A stretch of 64,000 nt of DNA from Terrisporobacter petrolearius (GCF_020748185.1 NZ_JAHZMO010000004.1:114528-178527), one strand, 5' to 3'; counted from the stretch's first letter, positions 55,597 through 64,000 are shown. Made by a program: numbers and translations. Notes: a model not told the origin generated them from the sequence alone.

Positions 55597-55709
55597 TACC
55601 ATACAATATAGTATGATAAATCATATTTTACCATACAATAGATAAAACCAAATAAATATTAAAAATAAATTTACAAAAGTTTTTATTATTCATAAAGGAG
55701 GAGTTCATA

Positions 55710-55859
55710 ATGAGAGTCACACCAGATATGATAGATAAACAGCTTCGTTTAAAAGGTAAACTCATGAGTAAATTTGTTCGTTATAATAGTCCTAAAGATT
55801 TTCAAAAAAATAACAAAATAGTAGAAAGATTACATAAGGGTAAGAATAGCAAAAAATGA
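55710..55859 (+). pseudogene. N-terminal part of a frameshifted alpha/beta hydrolase
   Basis: A 49-codon ORF with a strong AAGGAGG site, MRVTPDMIDKQLRLKGKL..., matching the N-terminal extension of clostridial acetyl-esterase-type hydrolases. It stops in TGA directly after an A6 run (55851-55856). The downstream hydrolase frame opens at 55856. One more A in the run would fuse both parts into a single protein of about 320 aa. Confidence 0.6.
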
Positions 55860-56671
55860 TTTGTGAGGAAAGATATATTACTAAGAAAGATGGTGGAGTA
55901 ATCAGGGTGTGCATATACAAACCAATTGATTTCAAACCAAATGCAACAGGTCTTTTGTGGATACATGGTGGAGGGTATGCCATGTGTATTCCAGAACAAA
56001 ATATGTATTATTTTGAAAACTTCACTTCTGTTGCAAATTGTGTAATAGTTGCCCCTGACTATACTCATTCAATAGTAAGACCGTACCCAGCGGCCTTTAC
56101 TGACTGTTATGATATTCTTTGTTGGATGAAAGCTAATGCAAGTAAGTTAGGAATTAGAGATGATCAACTATTCGTTGGAGGAGAAAGTTGTGGTGGAGGA
56201 ATTACTGCTGCCATAAGTCTTTATGCAAGAGATACTAAAGAAGTTAATATTGCTTTCCAGATGCCATTATACCCAATGTTAGATGACAGAATGAATACAT
56301 ACTCATCTATAAATAATAATGCTCCTGTATGGGATTCTATAAATAACTCTTTGGCATGGAGGTTATATTTAGATGATTTATTTGAAAGTAACAATGTTCC
56401 GAAGTATGCAGCTCCTGCTAGAGAAGTTGATTACTCTAATCTTCCTCCTACCTTTTCATTTGTGGGAGAAATAGAGCCTTTTTATGATGAAACTGTAGAG
56501 TACATTAAAAATCTTAGCTTAGCTGGAGTAAAAACATATTTTTCAGTTTACAAAGGTTGTTATCATGGGTTTGATACAGTTTGTCCTAAATCAAATAAAG
56601 GAAAGTTAACTATGAATGATATGCTTAGAGTTTTTGAATATGCAACAAAAAATTATTTTGCAAAACAATAA
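55856..56671 (+). CDS. Alpha/beta hydrolase (acetyl esterase type), main part
   Basis: A 271-aa HSL-family esterase domain. The oxyanion motif is WIHGGGYAM near residues 36-44, the nucleophile elbow is GGESCGGGI near residue 108, and the late acid and His are in FSFVGEIEPFYDE and GCYHGFDTV. The ATG at 55856 has no ribosome site of its own and overlaps the TGA of the preceding 49-codon frame. So this is the larger part of a gene split by a frameshift, or it is expressed by coupling or slippage. If intact it would hydrolyse short-chain acyl esters. Confidence 0.75.
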   Translation: MICEERYITKKDGGVIRVCIYKPIDFKPNATGLLWIHGGGYAMCIPEQNMYYFENFTSVANCVIVAPDYTHSIVRPYPAAFTDCYDILCWMKANASKLGIRDDQLFVGGESCGGGITAAISLYARDTKEVNIAFQMPLYPMLDDRMNTYSSINNNAPVWDSINNSLAWRLYLDDLFESNNVPKYAAPAREVDYSNLPPTFSFVGEIEPFYDETVEYIKNLSLAGVKTYFSVYKGCYHGFDTVCPKSNKGKLTMNDMLRVFEYATKNYFAKQ

Positions 56672-56835
56672 ACTAAATATTGTTTAGTGAATCTAATAAA
56701 ATTTAAAAATAAGTAAAAAATTTATCAATAAATATCGAATTGTATTAAGATGTTAATCATCTGGAAGAGTATGAAGACAATTGGAACTGCGGATACCATA
56801 GACCATGTAAGCATAAAGATTGCTAATCAAATATA

Positions 56836-56866
56836 TACCAAATAATTATTCTATTTGGTGTTTTTA
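56836..56866 (+). terminator. Intrinsic terminator
   Basis: ACCAAATA/TATTTGGT stem followed by GTTTTT. Confidence 0.65.
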
Positions 56867-56933
56867 GCTCTTTTAAAGATCCAAACCCAAAATAAACAAT
56901 TCTACAAATAATATTAAATTGAAAAAAATAAAA

Positions 56934-56976
56934 AGATGTAGATAATTTACTTATAAACTAGATTATCTACATCTAA
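56934..56976. terminator. Terminator of the collagen-like gene
   Basis: A 13-bp stem (56934-56946 with 56962-56974), T-rich on the minus strand beyond the stem. Confidence 0.8.
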
Positions 56977-57012
56977 AAAATAAAAAAGTAAAGTTCAAAT
57001 TTAATAATAAAA

Positions 57013-57894
57013 CTATTTTCTATTTTGATATTTTTTCTTCTTATATTCGTATTCAGGTATCGGAGTAGGAACTACAGTACCTGGAATACCAGCTGGGCCT
57101 TGTGGACCTATATCACCTTTTGGTCCCTGTGGACCTGTATCACCTTTTGGTCCCTGTGAACCTGTATCACCTTTTGGTCCCTGTGAACCTGCTAGGCCTG
57201 CTGGACCCATTTCTCCTTTTGGTCCCTGTAGACCTGCTGCTCCCGCTGGGCCTGCTGCTCCCATTTCTCCTTTTGGTCCCTGTGAACCTGCTGGGCCTGC
57301 TGGACCCATTTCTCCTTTTGGTCCCTGTGGACCCATTGGTCCCATTGGGCCTGCTGGACCAGTCTTTCCTTGTGATCCCATATCTCCTTTATCACCTTTT
57401 GGTCCTTTTGGACCTTGTACACCCATGTCTCCCTTTGATCCTTTTGGACCCATTGGTCCCATCGGTCCCATTGGGCCTGCTGGGCCAGTTTCTCCTTGAG
57501 CTCCTACACCACTAGAAAAACTGCATAGCGGATTAACATAAACTTCTTTACCTAAATCTACATATTGAATAGAACTCAATTTAATATAGATAGGACCTTT
57601 ACCAGAGCATGTTTTACCCATAACTGCACACTGATTAACCTGACAAACTTTTAATCTTAATATACAGTCACTACCTTCTAACTTTAACCCCACAATTTTG
57701 CCAATTGAACATTTTAAAATATTAAAAATTTGAAAATCTCCACAATTTACAGGAACAACAAACATAGGGCAAGATGTAGATTCCATTTTACCAGAGCAGT
57801 AAACTTTTTTATTTTTACAAGCTTTATCTGCTTTTAGCTCCTGACATGAAGACATGTTGCAAGAATTACACTTATTTACACAATTTTTGTCCAT
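57013..57894 (-). CDS. Collagen-like protein with Cys-rich N-terminal domain
   Basis: A 293-aa protein. Residues 1-125 form a Cys-rich domain ([16 protein letters not shown], then [16 protein letters not shown]). It is followed by 48 uninterrupted Gly-X-Y triplets rich in GPA, GPM, GPK and GDT/GEM, and a short tail ending [13 protein letters not shown]. Such proteins form trimeric filaments on the spore exosporium or cell surface. No signal peptide, which fits a mother-cell-made spore protein. There is no C-terminal BclA head. ATG 57894 follows GGAGTG; a longer ATG at 57909 precedes that site. Confidence 0.9.
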   Translation of the reverse strand: MDKNCVNKCNSCNMSSCQELKADKACKNKKVYCSGKMESTSCPMFVVPVNCGDFQIFNILKCSIGKIVGLKLEGSDCILRLKVCQVNQCAVMGKTCSGKGPIYIKLSSIQYVDLGKEVYVNPLCSFSSGVGAQGETGPAGPMGPMGPMGPKGSKGDMGVQGPKGPKGDKGDMGSQGKTGPAGPMGPMGPQGPKGEMGPAGPAGSQGPKGEMGAAGPAGAAGLQGPKGEMGPAGLAGSQGPKGDTGSQGPKGDTGPQGPKGDIGPQGPAGIPGTVVPTPIPEYEYKKKKYQNRK

Positions 57895-57948
57895 AATAGT
57901 ACACTCCATGTTGATAATATTTAGTAGAATTTCTACGTATTATATTTA

Positions 57949-57971
57949 TATGATAAAAGTAATAAAATGTT
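57949..57971 (-). promoter_or_regulatory. Possible sigma-K-type promoter of the collagen-like gene
   Basis: On the minus strand AAC (57969-57971) is followed after 16 bases by CATA (57949-57952), about 50 bases before the start codon. This recalls AC-N16-CATAnnnT of mother-cell sigma K; the terminal T does not match. Confidence 0.25.
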
Positions 57972-58167
57972 TATCATAAATACTTAGAGAAAGTAGTCTA
58001 CATGGCGTTTTGTCTATTTGAAATGAATGTATACTTAAAGGAGTAATTTATATCCCAAACCATAGAAGTTTTTTATTTCATAAGTATGTAATTAAAGAAT
58101 GGATAATTAATTCTTATATCCATGCTTTAATAAATTTCTACTATAAAGTTATATTTTCATTTATTAA

Positions 58168-59865
58168 TTATTTATCCAATAAACTTCCATAAAGTACAGG
58201 ATAATAAGTAGTGCTAGTAGTATCCATATTGAAGTCTCTTACCTTAACATAACCTGTGCTAGATGAAGTATCAATGGTTTTTCCTTTACCAAGGTATATA
58301 GAAACATGATGTACGTGGTATTCTATATTATTAATAACTTCTTTTCTACTACAAGTATCGTAATCACCATTGTTATCACAATATGGACTATTTTCAATAT
58401 TAAAAAAGATTAAATCTCCTGGCTTAAGCTCACTAGGTGTTATCTCTCCACCTTGTTCAAGTACATATTTAGCTTGACTATTAGATCTTATATTATTTAA
58501 TCCTGTGTATCCTATAGAATTATAGCAATACGCTGCAAAAGTATTGCATCTTAACAAACCATCTGCAGTAGGTCCATAAGGAAAGCCTAACTTAGAAAAT
58601 CCATTATATAATAAATTTGTTCTTTTATCATTTTCAAAACCAGACTTTATTTCCATATTATTTGAAACTCCATTACTACCAAAAGTAAAATTAATATTGC
58701 AATAAGTTATTGTTTTATTAATAGTCATTGCAAAAGTACTTTCATCAAAGTAATATAATTCTTTATCAAATGATTGAAGACCACTTAAAGCATTAAAATC
58801 TTTATCACTAAAATAATAAGTATTGCCATCTATTTTCTTAAATCCATTAATAGCTTTGCAAGTAGATGTATCAAAATAATATTTTTTCCCTTTTATTGTT
58901 CTAAGTCCTTTTAATGCCTCACCTGATGATGTTGAGAAATAATATTTTTCTCCTTCTATTGTTCTAAGTCCTTTTAATGCCTCACCTGATGATTTTGAGA
59001 AATAATATTTTTTACCTTCTATTGTTCTAAGTCCCGTTAATGCCTCACCTGATGATTTTGAGAAATAATATTTTTTCCCTTCTATTGTCCTAAGCCCTGT
59101 TAGTGCTTGATATGATGATTTTGAGAAACAATATATTTTCCCTTCTATTCTTTGAATACCTATTAATGCTTCACCTGATGATTTTGAGAAACAATATATT
59201 TTACCTTTTATTGTTCTAAGCCCTGTTAATGCTTCACCTGATGATGTTGAAAAGTAATACTTTTTACCTTTTATTGTTCTAAGCCCTGTTAATGCTTCAC
59301 CTGATGATGTTGAAAAGTAATACTTTTTACCTTTTATTGTTCTAAATCCTGTTAATGCTTCACCTGATGATTTTGAAAAGTAATATTTTTTACCTTTTAT
59401 TGTTCTAAGCCCTGTTAATGCTTCACCTGATGATGTTGAAAAGTAATACTTTTTACCTTTTATTGTTCTAAATCCTGTTAGTGACTGGCCTGATGATGTT
59501 GAGAAATAATATTTTTTACCTTTTATTGTTCTAATCCCTGTTAATGCTTCACCTGATGATTTTGAGAAATAATATTTTTTACCTTTTATTGTTCTAAATC
59601 CTGTTAATGCCTGGCCTGATGATGTTGAGAAATAATATTTTTTCCCTTCTATTGTTCTAAATCCTGTTAACTTTTTACCTGTTTTAGGACTATAGTAATA
59701 GATTTTACCAGATTTCTTAACAAATCCAGAATATTTTCTTGTAGTTAAAGTAGTGGCTCTTTTAGCATAAGAAACAGAATTTACATCTGAAAAAGCAATG
59801 AAAAATAAGGCCATCACTAAAAATAAGCTTAAGCAAATCTTTATTTTATTATTTTTTTTAAACAT
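58168..59865 (-). CDS. Secreted NlpC/P60-type endopeptidase with cell-wall-binding repeats
   Basis: A 565-aa exported protein. Signal peptide: residues 1-34, ending VSYA. Residues 68-382 hold fifteen 21-residue repeats (G-RTI-GKKYYFS-SSGEALT), of the glucan/choline-binding type that attach to wall polymers. The C-terminal domain has the NlpC/P60 layout: catalytic C440 in LLRCNTFAAYC, LKPGDLIFF, and His in VHHVSIYLGKGKTI. It should cleave peptidoglycan stem peptides. The catalytic motif is RCN rather than the usual DCS. Monocistronic. Confidence 0.88.
   Translation of the reverse strand: MFKKNNKIKICLSLFLVMALFFIAFSDVNSVSYAKRATTLTTRKYSGFVKKSGKIYYYSPKTGKKLTGFRTIEGKKYYFSTSSGQALTGFRTIKGKKYYFSKSSGEALTGIRTIKGKKYYFSTSSGQSLTGFRTIKGKKYYFSTSSGEALTGLRTIKGKKYYFSKSSGEALTGFRTIKGKKYYFSTSSGEALTGLRTIKGKKYYFSTSSGEALTGLRTIKGKIYCFSKSSGEALIGIQRIEGKIYCFSKSSYQALTGLRTIEGKKYYFSKSSGEALTGLRTIEGKKYYFSKSSGEALKGLRTIEGEKYYFSTSSGEALKGLRTIKGKKYYFDTSTCKAINGFKKIDGNTYYFSDKDFNALSGLQSFDKELYYFDESTFAMTINKTITYCNINFTFGSNGVSNNMEIKSGFENDKRTNLLYNGFSKLGFPYGPTADGLLRCNTFAAYCYNSIGYTGLNNIRSNSQAKYVLEQGGEITPSELKPGDLIFFNIENSPYCDNNGDYDTCSRKEVINNIEYHVHHVSIYLGKGKTIDTSSSTGYVKVRDFNMDTTSTTYYPVLYGSLLDK
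58720..59664 (-). repeat. Fifteen tandem 63-bp repeats in the wall-protein gene
   Basis: The repeats are in frame, 21 codons each. Several middle copies are almost identical at base level, while the two or three at each end are degenerate. The copies differ mainly in Phe/Leu/Ile at position 2 and Thr/Lys at position 14. Confidence 0.9.
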
Positions 59866-60122
59866 TTAGTTTCCCCTTTCACGCATCTTTAATTTCCCCC
59901 TCCATACATCATATTGTCCCCAAAATATTTAATTGCGCACACATAAATTATAGTGAAAAAAATCATAATTGCAACAATAAAATTAATCATTTTTAAAAAC
60001 GAACAATAATTTTCAATTTTCTACAATATATGATATTTTATTATAAGTTTATAATTAAATTTAACAAATAAAAAATTTTCAATACAAGTTTTTGCATGTG
60101 AAAAATTATAGTATACTTATAA
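59866..60122. other. Intergenic region
   Basis: AT-rich promoter region of the minus-strand wall protein. No ORF or strong hairpin recognised. Confidence 0.4.
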
Positions 60123-60434
60123 TTTTGGGATAGACAAAGTATATCAATTTCAGAATTACAAAACCAAGACGTAATTTCTAGAGAAGAAGGTAGTGCAAAT
60201 AGAAATCAATTCGAGCAATTACTTATAGAAAACAAAATTAAGATAAATAAGAAATGGAGCTACACTAATACAGAAGCTATAAAAAATTTAGCCAAAGATG
60301 GAAAGGGAATAGTCATAATATCAAAATTATTAATAAAAAAAGAAATAGAAGAGAAGAAGCTTAGAATTGCTAATGTGGATAATAATCATTATCATAAATT
60401 AGTTAAATCTTATATAAAATTAAAACATAATTAA
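60123..60434 (+). pseudogene. 3' remnant of a LysR-family regulator
   Basis: An open stretch without a start codon reads as the second half of a LysR effector domain: VISREEGSANRNQFEQLL, WSYTNTEAIKNLAKDGKGI, VIISKLLIKKEIEEKKL, then a stop. The N-terminal helix-turn-helix and first half of the effector domain are missing; upstream sequence closes with a stop at 60120. Only about 104 of some 295 residues remain, so the gene is dead. Confidence 0.7.
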
Positions 60435-60550
60435 CCTAAATATAGGAATAAAGGGTCTTATGTAGAAATATATAATATAAGCTAAATTCAGATACAGACA
60501 TTATGATTTCATCTTAATACTTTAGTAAATATAAAATTTGAGGTGATTAT

Positions 60551-61096
60551 ATGCCATGTAAAACTAAAGTTAATGAGGAGGAAACAATAAAAGAGATTTG
60601 TGAAAAACTAAATAAATTAGTAAAAAAAATAATATATTTAGATCCAAGCTTTGTATATATAGGTTCAAAAGAGAAGGGCTATTATAGCATTTATAATAAA
60701 AATAACTACGGCAAGAGCATGGATTTAAGCTTAAATTTCAGATTATATTACCCAGATAAAGAATCTTTCTATTATGATACAGAAGTTAAACATTTAAAAA
60801 GTAAGGATCTTGATGAATATATCCAAAATAAATATAATGATAGTAATTTACTTTATGCTAAAATAGAGTGGTTTTCTGTAAATCCAACTAGTAAGGGTGT
60901 GGGTAGTAAATTAATAATTCATTTTATTGAAATATTAAAAAGTATAGAAAATCTCGAATTTATCTTACTTACTCCTAAAAATAATGCTGCTAAAAATTTT
61001 TGGTCTAGAAATAAATTTGTTGAAGAAGATTATTATTTAAAACTTGATAAAAGAGTAAAAAATACTGCTTGTAAAAGATTAGTTTACAAGTTTTAA
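60551..61096 (+). CDS. GNAT-like acetyltransferase
   Basis: A 181-aa protein whose C-terminal half has the GNAT fold: AKIEWFSVNPTSKGVGSKLI, with the acetyl-CoA loop near residues 116-121, then FILLTPKNNAAKNFWSRNKFVEED. The N-terminal half (residues 1-90) is Lys-rich with two Cys and is not recognised. Substrate unknown. GAGGTG site and strong terminator. Confidence 0.72.
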   Translation: MPCKTKVNEEETIKEICEKLNKLVKKIIYLDPSFVYIGSKEKGYYSIYNKNNYGKSMDLSLNFRLYYPDKESFYYDTEVKHLKSKDLDEYIQNKYNDSNLLYAKIEWFSVNPTSKGVGSKLIIHFIEILKSIENLEFILLTPKNNAAKNFWSRNKFVEEDYYLKLDKRVKNTACKRLVYKF

Positions 61097-61131
61097 TATT
61101 ATTTTATCTTAAATAATAGGATTTAAAATAT

Positions 61132-61193
61132 AAAAGTGCCTATTTTTAGTCTTTCGAACATTCGTTCTTTCTGATAAAAATAGGCACTTTTAT
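61132..61193. terminator. Long bidirectional terminator
   Basis: A 17-bp perfect stem AAAAGTGCCTATTTTTA with its complement and an inner short GAAC/GTTC hairpin, between convergent genes. Confidence 0.9.
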
Positions 61194-61221
61194 TTGTTTT
61201 TTTCAAAACAATACAATAAAT

Positions 61222-62598
61222 TTATATTATTTCTTTAGTTTCATTATTGCAATCTTCTAATAAAGATATTTTTTTATCTAGTAACCATATAGTTGTACCA
61301 CATAAAAATACTATTATAGCAACAATACCATAAGCATAAACAAATAAATGGCCAGATAACATTTCATATAAATATCCATACGTCTTTCCTGCTATGAATC
61401 TTGCCAAGGGCCATACACCCATCATAAGACCAAGCAATCCAGGAGGAGAAAATTTACTTATAAAGGATTTTCCTAGTGGAGCAAAGACCATCTCTCCAAT
61501 AGAAATTAATATTCCTACTACAATTATCCACATTAAGCTAGCTTGGCCATCTCCTCTTAATATTTCTGCTGTACACATAAGAATGAATGCAAATCCTAAT
61601 AACATCATTCCCATAGCAGTCTTTTTAAAAATGCTCATATCGCCTTTTGATGATTTAGCATTTCTAGACCAAACCGCTGCTAATACTGGTCCTAAAATTA
61701 TACAACAAAGTGAATTTAGGGAATCAAACCAAGAAGAAGGAACTCTAAAATTTCCTATTACCCAATTAGCTTTATTAGCATAATCAAAATCCGGCCCCCA
61801 GTGATATAGTACTGGCATAGAAGTTAAATACCAAACAATCCAAAATACTATAGAAAATACACTAAAAAGAACTATAGCTCCAACTTTTTTCTTATCATCT
61901 AATGTAAGAGGCCTTCTATAATCTTTTGATACCTTCTTAGTATAAGTTTTGTTTTCATTTGCTTCAAATGGCTTTTTACCTATTTCACCAAATGTGGCTT
62001 TACCTCCAAAGTAAAACCATATAGCAGAAACTAATAAAAATAGGGCACATACTAAGAATGTTTTACCAAAACCTATTTTATAGGCTATAAAAGATACTAC
62101 AAGTGTTCCAAGAAATGAACCTATATTTGCTATAGAATATTGAATGCTAAAGGCGGAATCTAGCTGACTTTTATCTTTAAATAATCTACCACTTATTCCA
62201 GCAATATTTCCTTTATACAAACCTGTCCCAATAGATACAAGCACTATCATACCACTTAAAAGTTTTGGTGATGACATTACAGATGCTTGATATCCAAGCA
62301 CATAACCAATACCCATAATTAAGGCGCCTAGAATAACACATAGTCTAGGATTTATCCACCTATCTGCAATAAAGCCTCCTAAAATCGGAGTCAAATAAGT
62401 AAAAGCTACTAGATTTGCAGTCATTTTTGCACCATCAGCAGGTGTGAGTCCTAGACCTCCTTTTATAACTTCAGCAGCAATAAATATGGCAATTAGCCAT
62501 TTGGCTGAGTAAAATGCCATACGTTCTAATGCATAGGCTGAAGTACATACATAAAAGCCCATAGGATATTTAATTTTTAATTTCGTTGATATTTGCAT
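61222..62598 (-). CDS. POT-family proton-dependent peptide transporter
   Basis: A 458-aa MFS transporter with about twelve to fourteen helices. The N-terminal YALERMAFYSAKWL corresponds to the POT motif ExxERFxYY in changed form; GGFIADRWINPR, GTGLYKGNIAGISGRLF and ISIGEMVFAPLGKSF are conserved POT segments (the last has the substrate-site Glu region). It brings in di- and tripeptides with protons. The altered ExxER motif makes it a divergent member. AGGGGG site. Confidence 0.85.
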   Translation of the reverse strand: MQISTKLKIKYPMGFYVCTSAYALERMAFYSAKWLIAIFIAAEVIKGGLGLTPADGAKMTANLVAFTYLTPILGGFIADRWINPRLCVILGALIMGIGYVLGYQASVMSSPKLLSGMIVLVSIGTGLYKGNIAGISGRLFKDKSQLDSAFSIQYSIANIGSFLGTLVVSFIAYKIGFGKTFLVCALFLLVSAIWFYFGGKATFGEIGKKPFEANENKTYTKKVSKDYRRPLTLDDKKKVGAIVLFSVFSIVFWIVWYLTSMPVLYHWGPDFDYANKANWVIGNFRVPSSWFDSLNSLCCIILGPVLAAVWSRNAKSSKGDMSIFKKTAMGMMLLGFAFILMCTAEILRGDGQASLMWIIVVGILISIGEMVFAPLGKSFISKFSPPGLLGLMMGVWPLARFIAGKTYGYLYEMLSGHLFVYAYGIVAIIVFLCGTTIWLLDKKISLLEDCNNETKEII

Positions 62599-62882
62599 AT
62601 TTCCCCCTTATTCATTACTTTCACAAAGTTTGTGAAATATGGTTATATTATACAATATAATTGTTTGCTTTCCAATAAAATGAACTAGTTATAATGTATA
62701 TTTAAATTGAAAAGAGTACTATAATAAATAGTATACGTTATAGGAATTTTAACTTTTATTAAAAGTTTACATAATAACATTATAGAAACTTTTTTCTTAA
62801 GGAAAGTAAATTTAGTAAACAACAATAAATATAATTTATTTATAGATACAATTTAGATCTTACTAAGGAGAGAAATATATAA

Positions 62883-63851
62883 ATGCATATATTAAACCTA
62901 AATACAAAGCAAGTAATAAAAAATATAGATGAAATCAGTTTTAATAAAGATTACCATTTTATCGTATGTAATCCTTGGGAGTTAAAATTTTTTAAAGACA
63001 CTTTAAAATTAAATGATGAAGCTTATAAAGACTGTCTTACTTTTGATGATAAGGTAAGAGTTAATATTTATGACGAATATATCTTCTTTACTCTTGCTAA
63101 TTTCCAAATATGCGAAGAGGATATTCTATTAGAAGAAATAAATATATTCTTATCAGAGAAATACATACTAATAGTTCTTAGAAAGAAAAATGATATATAT
63201 AAGGAAGTAAAACAATTAATGTGTGAAACATTCTACTATAAATCTAACCTTACTTTATCATTATTTATAATATACTCTAGTATACTTAGAATTATAATTT
63301 CTAACCAATTTGAAAATTTGGAAAAAGTAGAAGAGATTATTTTACAATTGGAAGATGATATTATAAATGAAACAGGGGAGAATGTATCTAGTAAAATAAG
63401 TCATATAAGAAGTATTTGTAGAAACTGTGTAAAAAATATTAGGCCTTTAACTTATATAATAGACACTTTACTAAAAGATGGTATGGAATTTTTCTCTGAT
63501 GAAGATCCTGATAATTCATACTTAGAAAAAGAATATGAGAAGCTTTTACAAGGATTAGATTTATCCATAGATAAGCTTTACAATTTTTCATTAAGCACAA
63601 GAGAACTAGCAGATAAACTTTTAGATATCTATTCATCCAAAGTTTCAGAGAAAACGAACAGTCTAATAACTAAGCTTACTATTTTTACAGGAACAGCTGT
63701 ACCCATAAGTATAATTACAGGTATATATGGTATGAACTTCAAATACATGCCTGAGTTAACTTATACATATGGTTATAAAATTACAATCTTAATTATTATA
63801 TTAATAATAATTATTAGTTTTATTATTTTTAAAAGGAAAAAATTTCTATGA
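62883..63851 (+). CDS. corA: CorA-family Mg2+/divalent metal channel
   Basis: A 322-aa protein with a large acidic cytoplasmic domain and two C-terminal membrane helices. The defining loop motif after helix 1 is YGMNF (GITGIYGMNFKYMPEL) near residue 286. The long helix before it (STRELADKLLDIYSSKVSEKT) is the pore stalk. It mediates Mg2+ (possibly Co2+/Ni2+) uptake. GGAGAG site; an IS3-type end lies 28 bases after the stop. Confidence 0.92.
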   Translation: MHILNLNTKQVIKNIDEISFNKDYHFIVCNPWELKFFKDTLKLNDEAYKDCLTFDDKVRVNIYDEYIFFTLANFQICEEDILLEEINIFLSEKYILIVLRKKNDIYKEVKQLMCETFYYKSNLTLSLFIIYSSILRIIISNQFENLEKVEEIILQLEDDIINETGENVSSKISHIRSICRNCVKNIRPLTYIIDTLLKDGMEFFSDEDPDNSYLEKEYEKLLQGLDLSIDKLYNFSLSTRELADKLLDIYSSKVSEKTNSLITKLTIFTGTAVPISIITGIYGMNFKYMPELTYTYGYKITILIIILIIIISFIIFKRKKFL

Positions 63852-63915
63852 GAATAAAAGTTACCATAATAATTAAAATGGACCCTTTGTCAAGGACACT
63901 AGAAAAAACGACTGG

Positions 63916-64000
63916 CTAAGCCGTCATTAAAAGTTGACTTCTATACTTATTAGGAGTCAGCTTTTTTAAATTCCATTGACATCTATAATTATTGTAATAA
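63916..64000 (-). CDS. IS3/IS150-type transposase OrfB, C-terminal part
   Basis: Twenty-seven C-terminal codons of an rve-type (DDE) transposase are visible, from the window edge to a TAG. The WNLKKLTPNKYR motif is the standard IS150-group tail. The catalytic DDE residues are outside the window. Confidence 0.72.
   Translation of the reverse strand, partial: YYNNYRCQWNLKKLTPNKYRSQLLMTA
63930..63967 (+). terminator. Hairpin inside the IS end
   Basis: A 13-bp stem with two G-U pairs followed by T6 on the plus strand; it overlaps the transposase codons and may stop transcripts from corA entering the element. Confidence 0.45.

Larger units (their letters stand above)
55215..55709. other. Intergenic region with a gene fragment and hairpin
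   Basis: Contains a 33-codon YkgJ-like fragment (55397-55498) and a strong hairpin at 55557-55584. The remainder is AT-rich and ends in the AAGGAGGAG site of the esterase gene. Confidence 0.45.
56672..57012. other. Intergenic region with a possible gene remnant
   Basis: About 56753-56827 there is a short open stretch ending NWNCGYHRPCKHKDC and a stop, without a start codon. It may be the end of a lost Cys/His-rich protein. Two terminators are listed separately. Nothing else seen. Confidence 0.3.
63879..64000 (-). mobile_element. End of an IS3-family (IS150-like) insertion sequence, cut by the window edge
   Basis: The plus strand shows a TGGACCCTTTGTCAAGGACAC end at 63879, typical of IS3-type terminal repeats that begin TG. 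Inside, the minus strand encodes the C-terminus of an OrfB transposase: NNYRCQWNLKKLTPNKYRSQ, a common IS150-group ending, with the stop at 63916-63918. The rest lies beyond the window, so integrity is unknown. Confidence 0.75.

Noticed and set aside
57102..57515. Leu-rich plus-strand ORF opposite the collagen repeats
   Set aside because: A by-product of the Gly-X-Y codon pattern read on the other strand.
58720..59664. CRISPR array from regular 63-bp periodicity
   Set aside because: The periodic DNA is coding, without unique spacers, and translates to wall-binding repeats.

Overview
The window comes from a low-GC, spore-forming anaerobic Firmicute. The evidence is AT-rich DNA, strong AGGAGG-type ribosome sites, an alpha/beta small acid-soluble spore protein, a CotF-like coat protein, collagen-like and BclA-like surface proteins, class Ib ribonucleotide reductase and a T-box leader. 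The gene mix points to class Clostridia, most plausibly Peptostreptococcaceae; that family placement is inference. No rRNA, tRNA, CRISPR array or complete prophage was seen.

Layout. 1-6.5 kb: the 3' end of dltC, nrdEF under two NrdR boxes, a small membrane protein, and a radical-SAM/DUF4130 pair linked to DNA metabolism. 6.6-15 kb: threonine ammonia-lyase, a decayed membrane-protein gene, then a mostly minus-strand accessory stretch (acyltransferase 3, a BclA-tip-like jelly-roll protein, a patatin, a divergent DprA, a GNAT enzyme, a CotF-like protein). 15-21.5 kb: GH25 lysozyme, an orphan PAS/GAF histidine kinase, a HesB-like protein, a MATE transporter, a Zn-ribbon protein and a SASP. 21.6-27 kb: rhodanese plus siroheme sulfite/nitrite reductase, and a CrtI-like oxidoreductase convergent with a divergent cis-prenyltransferase. 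27-42 kb: SNF2 helicase, truA, T-box-controlled argG, a CPA2 antiporter, a solitary BMP lipoprotein, threonine aldolase followed by a two-gene SufC-SufB system, and clpB. 42-48 kb: histidine phosphatase - BaiN-like - cmk - plsC - ispH, then DUF5131 and a P1 peptidase. 48.6-54.4 kb: a six-gene operon of panE, an M20 amidohydrolase, yhdT, panF, panB and an IclR regulator. 54.5-64 kb: a CAT-family enzyme, a frameshifted esterase, a collagen-like protein, a repeat-rich NlpC/P60 wall protein, a LysR remnant, a POT transporter, corA, and the end of an IS3-family element running off the window.

The most interesting candidate is the 48.7-54.3 kb operon. It joins a pantothenate importer, an amidohydrolase and the two enzymes linking pantoate to 2-ketoisovalerate, but has no panC or panD, and it ends with an IclR-type regulator, a class common on catabolic operons. 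The layout fits pantothenate breakdown (cleavage to pantoate and beta-alanine, then PanE and PanB running in reverse) better than biosynthesis; this is inference. Other points of note are a GC-rich structured insert inside the argG T-box leader, the minimal SufC-SufB pair, near-identical 63-bp repeats in the NlpC/P60 gene, and separate genes for collagen-like and jelly-roll surface modules.
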